A DNA stretch of 7,656 nucleotides from JACRDV01 sp024860865 [NCBI: Methanobacteriota archaeon] (lineage in GTDB: Archaea; JACRDV01): the NCBI GenBank assembly GCA_024860865.1, contig JACRDV010000057.1:1-7656 (forward strand), in the 5' to 3' direction. Below are positions 1 through 4,500 of this stretch, one piece after another; position 1 is the stretch's first letter; each line of letters opens with the position of its first letter. The position numbers were made by a program, and so were the translations under genes. The notes under the pieces were generated by a model. It did not search any database and was not told the DNA's origin. It saw only the letters and a program-made list of their open reading frames with translations.

Positions 1-54
1 AATTCCAATTTGAATTGTTCTCCTTCTAATCTGAAATTTACCTATAATTACAAG

Positions 55-333
55 CTAAAAATACTTGACTCTAAAATCTTTAAATTCCCCAGCATAATCT
101 TCCCATAAAACTTCGACTTTAGTTACTATAGCTCCTGGAGGCCCAGTGTGACAAAATTGAATCAATTTATCAACTTTTTCTTTTTCTCCTTCAAAAACTG
201 CCTCAACTCTTCCATCTCGTAAGTTCCTAACCCAACCAGTCACGCCATACCTATTTGCTTCATACTCAGTTTCAGAGCGAAAGAAAATGCCCTGAACTCT
301 CCCACTTATAAATACGTGAGCTCGAGCTTTCAT
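55..333 (-). CDS. acyP: Acylphosphatase
   Basis: Small cytosolic enzyme that hydrolyses carboxyl-phosphate bonds of acyl phosphates. From the ATG at 331-333 it is 92 residues, the usual family length. The signature GRVQGIFFR is near the N-terminus (residues 11-19) and holds the phosphate-binding arginine (R19). [17 protein letters not shown] follows (residues 33-49) and holds the catalytic asparagine (N37). I chose this ATG because GGTG lies 7 nt upstream as a ribosome binding site. An in-frame GTG three codons earlier (340-342) would give 95 residues but has no such site. The stop codon is at 55-57. The gene reads away from the RNA-like region at 457-655; a TATA-like stretch on the minus strand at 393-400 could drive it. 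Family assignment is secure; the physiological substrate is unknown. Confidence 0.93.
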   Translation of the reverse strand: MKARAHVFISGRVQGIFFRSETEYEANRYGVTGWVRNLRDGRVEAVFEGEKEKVDKLIQFCHTGPPGAIVTKVEVLWEDYAGEFKDFRVKYF

Positions 334-392
334 TGTTAACACCGAAAGGATACTAATTGTTTTAGCAATTGGAGGAATTTCGGAAGCTTTGA

Positions 393-400
393 ATATTTAA
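393..400 (-). promoter_or_regulatory. TATA-like box for the acylphosphatase gene
   Basis: The minus strand reads TTAAATAT here. About 27 bp downstream would place transcription start near 370, leaving a leader of roughly 37 nt before the ATG at 333. Inferred from archaeal promoter spacing only. Confidence 0.35.
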
Positions 401-426
401 GAATACTTTCGGTGACCTCTGTCAAC

Positions 427-436
427 TTATATATTT
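427..436 (+). promoter_or_regulatory. TATA box for the structured RNA at 457-655
   Basis: A TTATATATTT stretch is one of the best TATA matches in the window. Its centre is about 25-27 bp before position 457, where a perfect hairpin begins. No protein gene follows on this strand until 1506, so the box most likely serves an RNA, or a decayed mobile-element gene. Inferred from spacing. Confidence 0.5.
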
Positions 437-456
437 GGAAGTAGCACTATATCAAT

Positions 457-655
457 AGGCTCAGCGAGCCTTAAACCATAACATTTGACCTTGGTGCGAG
501 ACCATAAGAGTGGTGCTCTATAAAAACCTGAGTCTCTGTTTACCAAGGGTGGGATGGAGGTAAACCCATCCGTCTGTTCCAATGAAGCTGAAGGTTTGCA
601 ACTCAATCAGCCTGAAGGAATGCTCAGGGCTCTAGCCCGCGAGTAGTTTACCTCC
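457..655 (+). ncRNA. Structured non-coding RNA candidate
   Basis: About 200 nt dense in perfect short helices and preceded by a TATA box at the expected distance. In order: AGGCTC 457-462 pairs with GAGCCT 466-471 (3-nt loop). CCTTGGT 489-495 pairs with ACCAAGG 542-548 and encloses GAGAC 498-502 with GTCTC 532-536, which encloses AGAG 507-510 with CTCT 516-519. GGATGG 552-557 pairs with CCATCC 566-571. TTCC 577-580 pairs with GGAA 617-620 around GCTGA 587-591 with TCAGC 607-611. GGGCT 627-631 pairs with AGCCC 634-638, extended by CTC/GAG. A ten-base complement (556-565 with 646-655) could replace the GGATGG hairpin. I looked for the conserved cores of SRP RNA, RNase P RNA and 5S rRNA and did not find them. 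The 3' hairpin and the GTAGTTTAC that follows resemble the right end of IS200/IS605 TnpB elements, so an orphan guide-RNA scaffold is one reading. Structure is seen; identity is unknown. Confidence 0.5.
524..655 (+). mobile_element. Possible right-end remnant of an IS200/IS605 (TnpB-type) element
   Basis: Three things point this way. A frame stays open from 524 to a TAG at 644-646 (40 codons), with a hydrophilic tail (NEAEGLQ, then NQPEG, ending LARE) of the loose style seen at TnpB C-termini. The stop codon falls just 3' of a GC-rich hairpin with a CTCTAG-type apex (GGGCT 627-631, AGCCC 634-638). The segment then runs into GTAGTTTAC, similar to the terminal bases of such elements. No zinc-finger or RuvC motif of TnpB remains and no TnpA is present, so this would be a relic or a small non-autonomous derivative. 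The alternative is an unrelated structured RNA. Inference from pattern memory, not from alignment. Confidence 0.3.
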
Positions 656-659
656 TTCA

Positions 660-697
660 CTTTGTAACAAAAAACTTACTAGAGATACTTTACAAAG
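660..697. repeat. Inverted repeat CTTTGTA / TACAAAG
   Basis: CTTTGTA at 660-666 and TACAAAG at 691-697 are perfect complements separated by 24 nt. A second small hairpin follows at once: AGAAA 699-703 with TTTCT 707-711. Both lie directly after the structured RNA and could form its 3' end or a processing site. There is no strong T-run after them, so a terminator role is weak. The rest of 698-758 is AT-rich and I see nothing else there. Confidence 0.4.
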
Positions 698-758
698 CAG
701 AAACGATTTCTCACGTGCCTAGGATTTTAAAATAAGATAGAACAAAAAAATTAAAAGT

Positions 759-917
759 TCACCATTTTTCTTCTTCATACTTCGGACATTTATCTTCGCT
801 ATATAAATATTCACAGAAGCCCATCTCACCACTACTTCGAAAAGCTGTCTCTTCACAAATAATTGAACCATTGGGTCCTTCGATAGCATGCTTACATTTT
901 AATGCATATTTGGCCAT
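759..917 (-). CDS. Small four-cysteine protein, downstream partner of YjbQ-family gene
   Basis: An unrecognised protein of 52 residues. The ATG at 915-917 is preceded by a strong GGAGG site (minus strand, about 925-929), and the TGA is at 759-761. It starts 15 bp after the stop of the YjbQ-family gene, so the two are almost certainly one operon. Four cysteines are spread along the chain (C8, C21, C35, C44) with H10 near the first, which could bind a zinc ion or an iron-sulfur cluster. The spacings (12, 13 and 8 residues between) are not a CXXC knuckle. The C-terminus is charged (EEEKW). No signal peptide or membrane segment. Start, ribosome site and spacing make it very likely a real gene; function is unknown. 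Confidence 0.72.
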   Translation of the reverse strand: MAKYALKCKHAIEGPNGSIICEETAFRSSGEMGFCEYLYSEDKCPKYEEEKW

Positions 918-932
918 AGGTGCTCCTCCAAT

Positions 933-1352
933 TTATTCTCCAATTATCTGAAGGATCAACTCTCTAGATTTACTGTGTGTATCAAGTTCTATAAAAACTA
1001 GTTGTTGCCATGTTCCTAAAGTTAATTTCTGGCTTTTAAATGGAACAGTAATACTTGGGCCTATAAGAGATGCCCTAACATGTGAATGCCCATTTCCATC
1101 GTTCCATCTTTTATGGTGTTCATAATCAATTCCCTTAGGTGCTATCCGCTCTAACATAGCCGGGAAATCTTTGAGCAGCCCCGGCTCATATTCTATTGTA
1201 GTAAGGGCTCCTGTAGCACCAGGCACAAAAATAGTAACTATTCCGTCCTTAAGTTTTGTAGCTTCAATTGCCTTTGCTATATCATTGGTTATGTTTATAA
1301 TATCTGTCTCGCCTTTGCTGTGAAGGTTAAGATGTTTCGTTACAATTGCCAT
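933..1352 (-). CDS. YjbQ/UPF0047 family protein
   Basis: A 139-residue cytosolic protein of the UPF0047 (YjbQ) family, a trimeric single-domain fold. Visible family blocks: a central VPGATGALTTIEYEPG segment (43-58), the histidine-rich GHSHVRASLIGPS block (88-100), and LGTWQQLVFIELD near the C-terminus (112-124). Some members have weak thiamine-phosphate synthase activity, and family members are often labelled secondary thiamine-phosphate synthase; the true role is unsettled. The ATG at 1350-1352 has GGGGTG a few bases upstream on the minus strand. It is the first gene of an operon with the small four-cysteine protein. Length is normal for the family. Family assignment secure, function uncertain. 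Confidence 0.92.
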   Translation of the reverse strand: MAIVTKHLNLHSKGETDIINITNDIAKAIEATKLKDGIVTIFVPGATGALTTIEYEPGLLKDFPAMLERIAPKGIDYEHHKRWNDGNGHSHVRASLIGPSITVPFKSQKLTLGTWQQLVFIELDTHSKSRELILQIIGE

Positions 1353-1397
1353 TAATTACACCCCTTGTAATTATATATAACTATAACATAAATCTAA

Positions 1398-1407
1398 GTT
1401 TAAATAC
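1398..1407 (-). promoter_or_regulatory. TATA box for the YjbQ operon
   Basis: GTATTTAAAC on the minus strand. Transcription would begin near 1375, leaving a leader of about 23 nt that contains the GGGGTG ribosome site. A second TATA-like run (TATATA) at about 1370-1376 is too close to the ATG to be the functional box. Confidence 0.45.
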
Positions 1408-1505
1408 TTCAAACCAAAATAAAAACTTTAACATAAATAAATTTAGTTAATGAAAATTTATTTTACACTTTTAATTGAGAAATGTTTTTTAAGTAGAACA
1501 TTAAA

Positions 1506-1934
1506 ATGAAACGAAGCAATATTTTGTTAAAACCTAAAGTGGTGTTATATCTGGTAATATGGCAGAAAGGCTCGAAGCGTAAATCAACAGGCGGTAGGAT
1601 CTGGCAAGCACGCAGAAAGCGCCGGCGTGAGCTTGGAGCTCAACCTGTTGAAACAAAATTAGGAGAAACTCAACTACAACCAGAAAGGGTATTTGGAGGA
1701 AAAGCTAAAGTTAAGGCTCTTGCTGTCAATGTAGCAAATGTAGTTACAAAAAGCGGTGAAAGCAAAAAAGTGAATATTCTAAGAGTAATTGAAACACCAG
1801 CAAATCTTCACTATGCTCGAAGCAATGTCATTACAAAAGGAACAATTATTGAAACAGAGCTTGGAAAAGCAAAAGTCACAAGTAGACCTGGTCAACACGG
1901 AATAGTCAATGCTATCTTAGTGAGTGAAACTTAA
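1506..1934 (+). CDS. rps8e: Ribosomal protein S8e (30S subunit)
   Basis: Archaeal/eukaryotic ribosomal protein of the small subunit; binds 16S rRNA. The body matches S8e: IWQKGSKRKSTGGR at about residues 18-31, a basic run ending RRKRRRELG, then KVNILRVIETPANLHYARSNVITKGTIIETELGKAKVTSRPGQ toward the C-terminus. The start is doubtful. The ATG at 1506 gives 142 residues, including about 15 that do not resemble the usual short N-terminus (family proteins commonly begin near xIWQ). In-frame GTG codons stand at 1539 and 1542. A CTG at 1551 would give an N-terminus of the family type and has GGTG 6 bases upstream (1541-1544). I kept the ATG as the outer boundary. The gene is followed by SRP19, a common archaeal neighbour. 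Confidence 0.95.
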   Translation: MKRSNILLKPKVVLYLVIWQKGSKRKSTGGRIWQARRKRRRELGAQPVETKLGETQLQPERVFGGKAKVKALAVNVANVVTKSGESKKVNILRVIETPANLHYARSNVITKGTIIETELGKAKVTSRPGQHGIVNAILVSET

Positions 1935-2021
1935 TAGCTATAAAACCAATTTTCGTATTGAATTCACAAAAGCTTAGCAATAATTGAACTCGCCCTTTTC
2001 CCAGAAAATGTTTTGAAAAAA

Positions 2022-2029
2022 TTTATAAT
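2022..2029 (+). promoter_or_regulatory. TATA box for SRP19
   Basis: TTTATAAT preceded by an A-rich tract (GAAAAAA) resembling a purine-rich TFB recognition element. Predicted transcription start is near 2052, about 9 nt before the TTG start codon, so SRP19 has its own short-leader promoter in addition to any read-through from S8e. Confidence 0.5.
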
Positions 2030-2060
2030 TTTTTTGTTAGTTGTTATGTAGGTAAAAACC

Positions 2061-2351
2061 TTGCCAAAGCAGGAAAATGAACTGATTATTTGGCCAGTGT
2101 ATATTGATGCGACAAAGTCTAGAGCAGATGGTAGACAAATTTCAAAAACTAAAGCAGTTCCTAGCCCGAAGTTAGCAGAAATTGCGAAGGCCGCAGAGGC
2201 ATTAGGACTGCATCCAAAAATTGAGCGAGAAAAAGCTTATCCAAAGGAATGGTGGGAAGTTTCAGGTAGAGTAATAATAGTTGAGAGAACTGCTCCTAAA
2301 TCGGTATTGCTGAAGGATATTGCTCAAAAAATTAGAGAAATGCGAGGTTAG
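2061..2351 (+). CDS. srp19: Signal recognition particle protein SRP19
   Basis: Binds helices 6 and 8 of SRP RNA and prepares it for SRP54, for targeting of membrane and secreted proteins. It has 96 residues, normal for the archaeal protein. The N-terminal signature [21 protein letters not shown] (about 9-29) and the central [21 protein letters not shown] segment are typical. The start is TTG at 2061. An in-frame ATG at 2046 is followed at once by a stop, so it cannot be the start, and homology begins right after the TTG. The last codons overlap the end of the convergent DUF211 gene by 4 bp, leaving no room for a terminator between them. Confidence 0.95.
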   Translation: MPKQENELIIWPVYIDATKSRADGRQISKTKAVPSPKLAEIAKAAEALGLHPKIEREKAYPKEWWEVSGRVIIVERTAPKSVLLKDIAQKIREMRG

Positions 2352-2614
2352 TGTTTTTCCACCAATTTTTTGCCCGCAGCCACCTCATCAATGCTGTGAA
2401 TTACACAGCCGCTTTTAGTGATAACTTCTTGGAGCTCTTTAAAATCAATGTTTGTGCCTTCGATCGTAAGCCTGACGCTTTCTGTATCGCGGTCAATTTC
2501 TTCAAGAGATACGTTAATTCCTTCAACTCCTTTCACTTGGCTAAACTTGCTGGCAAGCTCAACTAAATCCGGTTTATGTGGCTTCAAAACATCCAAAACG
2601 ATTCTTTTCATCAT
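2348..2614 (-). CDS. DUF211 family protein
   Basis: An 88-residue cytosolic protein of the archaeal DUF211 family (ferredoxin-like fold; structural members form ring-like oligomers). Family hallmarks: [22 protein letters not shown] at the start, [19 protein letters not shown] in the middle (28-46), and [12 protein letters not shown] near the end (70-81). No enzymatic motif is seen and the molecular role is unknown. Two ATG codons are adjacent (2612-2614 and 2609-2611). GGTGG sits 4 bases before the first and 7 before the second, so the second may be the true start. It converges on SRP19 with overlapping stop codons and diverges from the PHP phosphoesterase with interleaved promoters. Length and composition are ordinary. 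Confidence 0.9.
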   Translation of the reverse strand: MMKRIVLDVLKPHKPDLVELASKFSQVKGVEGINVSLEEIDRDTESVRLTIEGTNIDFKELQEVITKSGCVIHSIDEVAAGKKLVEKH

Positions 2615-2627
2615 TCTACCACCGAAA

Positions 2628-2637
2628 ATTTATAAAT
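2628..2637 (+). promoter_or_regulatory. Palindromic TATA box for the PHP phosphoesterase gene
   Basis: ATTTATAAAT is a perfect 10-bp palindrome. Reading rightward, transcription would begin near 2659, a 16-nt leader before the ATG at 2675. Being symmetric it could also position TBP leftward, but that would start transcription inside the DUF211 start codons. Confidence 0.45.
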
Positions 2638-2655
2638 CATTCAAGTTGTCTTGTA

Positions 2656-2666
2656 CTATATTTAAG
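2656..2666 (-). promoter_or_regulatory. TATA box for the DUF211 gene
   Basis: The minus strand reads CTTAAATATAG. The predicted start near 2634 gives a 20-nt leader holding the GGTGG ribosome site. The predicted start falls inside the rightward TATA box, and vice versa. Confidence 0.45.
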
Positions 2667-2674
2667 GGTTTACC

Positions 2675-3343
2675 ATGAAAAACCTTGGGTTAAGGGTTGA
2701 TTTTCATGTGCACTCGCTATTTAGTGATGGAGAGCTTTTACCCAGTGAAATAGCCAGAAGGGCATTAGCGCTTGATTATGGAGCAGTTGGGATTGCCGAT
2801 CATGTAGATGTCTCAAACTTGGACTTAATCGTTCCGAGAATTGTTAAAGTTGCTGAGGAATTAAATAAACATGGAGAAATCGAAGTTATACCTGGTGTAG
2901 AAATAACCCATGTGCCGCCGAAATCAATTCCTAAACTTGCAAAATATGCTAAAGAATTGGGGTCTAAAATAGTGATTGTTCATGGAGAAACAATAATTGA
3001 GCCCGTGTCAAAGGGAACTAATTTAGCTGCCGTAAAATGCACGGATGTGGATATACTTTCGCACCCTGGGATAATTGCTATTTCTGAAGCTGAATTAGCT
3101 AGGAGCAATGGGATTTTCTTTGAGATTACATCGCGGAATGGGCATTGTCTAACTAATGGACATGTAGCTCTAACTGCTCGAGCTGCAAAGGTAGATGTTG
3201 TAGTCAATGCAGATGCTCATGCTCCTGAAGATTTAATAACCCAAGAAAGAGCATACCAGGTAGCCATTGGCTCAGGATTTACACGAGAAGAGGCTCTGAA
3301 AATTATAAAAAATAATCCAGCAAAAATTTTAAAGAGAATTTAG
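2675..3343 (+). CDS. PHP-domain phosphoesterase, histidinol-phosphatase-like
   Basis: A 222-residue cytosolic metal-dependent hydrolase of the PHP superfamily. All metal-ligand positions are in place: H11-x-H13 with D18 (VDFHVHSLFSDGEL), H43 (ADH), E76 (GVE), H103 (IVHGE), H130 (SHPG) and D180-x-H182 (NADAH). The blocks IPGVEITHVPP, VHGETIIEPVSKGTN and RNGHCLTNGHV mark the archaeal group usually annotated as a histidinol-phosphate phosphatase domain protein. It may supply the histidinol-phosphatase step of histidine synthesis, which I infer from the family label alone; no his genes are nearby. RNase P subunit p30 shares this fold and is a frequent misannotation. It normally lacks this metal site, so I rejected it. 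The ATG at 2675 is the first Met before the conserved DFHVH. Divergent from DUF211. Confidence 0.85.
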   Translation: MKNLGLRVDFHVHSLFSDGELLPSEIARRALALDYGAVGIADHVDVSNLDLIVPRIVKVAEELNKHGEIEVIPGVEITHVPPKSIPKLAKYAKELGSKIVIVHGETIIEPVSKGTNLAAVKCTDVDILSHPGIIAISEAELARSNGIFFEITSRNGHCLTNGHVALTARAAKVDVVVNADAHAPEDLITQERAYQVAIGSGFTREEALKIIKNNPAKILKRI

Positions 3344-3465
3344 AAATTCATTGAAAACAATTTTGCACAGAGCTTTCTTAATTCTCTACTCTAGCATCTA
3401 AAAACTAACATCTTCGAAATTTTATTTCATAAAAAATAATTTTTATAACATTATTTTTAATGGGC

Positions 3466-3489
3466 AGATCAGAATACCCAATATGATCT
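3466..3489. promoter_or_regulatory. Inverted repeat AGATCA / TGATCT upstream of the cytochrome gene
   Basis: AGATCA (3466-3471) and TGATCT (3484-3489) are perfect complements 18 bp centre to centre, about 70-95 bp upstream of the cytochrome start. It may be an operator for a dimeric regulator, or a weak hairpin within TGGG 3461-3464 / CCCA 3477-3480. The rest of the 217-bp gap 3344-3560 is very AT-rich and shows no gene. Confidence 0.3.
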
Positions 3490-3529
3490 CCAGAATATTT
3501 TTAAAATTTTTATGAAATTCAGCAATCAG

Positions 3530-3538
3530 TTAAAATAA
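3530..3538 (+). promoter_or_regulatory. TATA-like box for the cytochrome gene
   Basis: TTAAAATAA is centred about 27 bp before the ATG at 3561, and there is no Shine-Dalgarno-like sequence before that ATG. Together these suggest a leaderless transcript. Inferred from spacing. Confidence 0.35.
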
Positions 3539-3560
3539 GCTAAAAATATCTTATCAATTC

Positions 3561-4361
3561 ATGAGAATAACTAGGAGACATAAACCTCTAAAAAGATTGA
3601 GAATCGTTTCCTTCGGATTAATAACCATAATGCTGATCCTACCTCCTCTCGGATTGGCTTATTATCAAGGTAGCCACTTAGTGACGGAAGAGGTCTCATG
3701 TGAAAAGTGTCATGGAGAGAAAATGGGAGAGATGGTAGCAACCGAACATGGGATACATCTTTCTAAGATTGTTAATTATACTCTTTCTAAAGGAAGATCA
3801 ACATCATTTGGCTGTATGGTATGCCACGTTGGAACAGCAAGATTGAAGGAATTCGGAATAAAAGGATTTTCAGCCAGACCTAATGTTAACACTCAATCCT
3901 ACGAAGCAACAGGTGGGGAGATAATTAGTTGGCCAGCAACACAATCTACAACGTACACAGATGTTAACAACAATTACACAAGATTGGATACAGTCTGGGG
4001 GGAATCCATGAAAAAAGATGTTAAAATGTTTAACATTGGCGGTAAGAGTTATAGCGATGCAGAGTTCTGGTACTATGTAGTCAGCAGAATGATTGAACTA
4101 AGCGGTGGCAACTACTTCAAGCATGAAATGCGTTATACAACTGATTCTGGAGGATATTGTTGGTGCCATACAGAACAATTAGGCCAATCCTACATTGGTT
4201 ATGATGGTGACGGCCCAGTTGGATTTAATGTGCCTTCAGAGTCAAATAACCCAATAGAGAGCGAAGGTAAGAAATACTATGGAAAAGAAACGGGCAAACA
4301 GCCTGCGCACATGTACGTGCAATGTTGGAAATGTCACTCCTTGGCGCCAGGTAGACACTAA
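3561..4361 (+). CDS. Exported multiheme c-type cytochrome (3 CXXCH + 1 CXCH)
   Basis: A 266-residue electron-transfer protein acting outside the membrane. The N-terminus is a classic export signal: basic n-region (RITRRHKPLKRLR), hydrophobic core at about 15-32, and a likely cleavage after LGLA (residue 33), leaving about 233 residues. Heme-attachment motifs: CEKCH (47-51), CMVCH (85-89) and CWKCH (255-259). A fourth site reads C-W-C-H (200-203), one residue short of canonical. Free histidines that could be distal ligands: H39, H63, H66, H188, H250, H266. Two NYT sequons (72-74, 138-140) allow N-glycosylation. The gene is single, with its own control region and no maturation genes nearby. I do not recognise a named family; size and heme count resemble tetraheme cytochromes that polymerise into extracellular wires, which is speculative. 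Strong as a cytochrome, open as to partner. Confidence 0.85.
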   Translation: MRITRRHKPLKRLRIVSFGLITIMLILPPLGLAYYQGSHLVTEEVSCEKCHGEKMGEMVATEHGIHLSKIVNYTLSKGRSTSFGCMVCHVGTARLKEFGIKGFSARPNVNTQSYEATGGEIISWPATQSTTYTDVNNNYTRLDTVWGESMKKDVKMFNIGGKSYSDAEFWYYVVSRMIELSGGNYFKHEMRYTTDSGGYCWCHTEQLGQSYIGYDGDGPVGFNVPSESNNPIESEGKKYYGKETGKQPAHMYVQCWKCHSLAPGRH

Positions 4362-4422
4362 GTAGTTTCATAGTAACATCGATTGACTTGACATCTGTTT
4401 CTTTAACAACAACAAAAAACTA

Positions 4423-4440
4423 TAAACGTAAACGTAAACG
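4423..4440 (+). repeat. Three tandem TAAACG hexamers upstream of gar1
   Basis: Exactly three perfect copies of TAAACG run end to end into the TATA box at 4441. The position directly upstream of TATA is where archaeal activators and the TFB recognition element sit. It may be an activator site or only a short slippage repeat. Confidence 0.55.
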
Positions 4441-4451
4441 ATAAATATATA
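4441..4451 (+). promoter_or_regulatory. TATA box for the gar1-tfb operon
   Basis: ATAAATATATA directly after the hexamer repeat. Transcription would start near 4473, a leader of about 28 nt. A second TATA run at 4468-4477 (TATATATATA) would start transcription at about 4499 and give a leaderless message, so two nested promoters are possible. Confidence 0.5.
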
Positions 4452-4500
4452 AGCCATAATGATATGCTATATATATAGATTTTGGTAAGGTTTTTTAAAA

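Noticed and set aside
1-23. Start of another minus-strand gene at the window edge (TTG at 6-8 with GGAG at about 20-23)
   Set aside because: A ribosome-like GGAG is present after the acylphosphatase stop, but only two codons fit in the window and the spacing of 11 nt is long, so it cannot be supported.
554-646. A 30-codon gene starting at the ATG at 554
   Set aside because: It lies wholly within the structured RNA, has a biased composition without a recognisable domain, and is better explained as the tail of a decayed tnpB or as chance.
457-655. SRP RNA, RNase P RNA or 5S rRNA
   Set aside because: The GGAAGG-containing S-domain core, the paired CR-I/CR-V P4 blocks and the 5S core were looked for and not found. 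A short CTCTGTTTACCA match to bacterial 4.5S RNA appears coincidental because the rest does not follow.
2351-2678. Plus-strand open frames opposite the DUF211 gene
   Set aside because: They are antisense shadows of a clearly recognised gene, with no ribosome sites or family motifs.
2675-3343. RNase P protein p30 (Rpp30)
   Set aside because: Same PHP fold and a plausible neighbour of S8e/SRP19, but the full set of metal-binding histidines and acids (HxH, DH, GVE, HGE, HPG, DAH) indicates an active hydrolase of the histidinol-phosphatase-like group.
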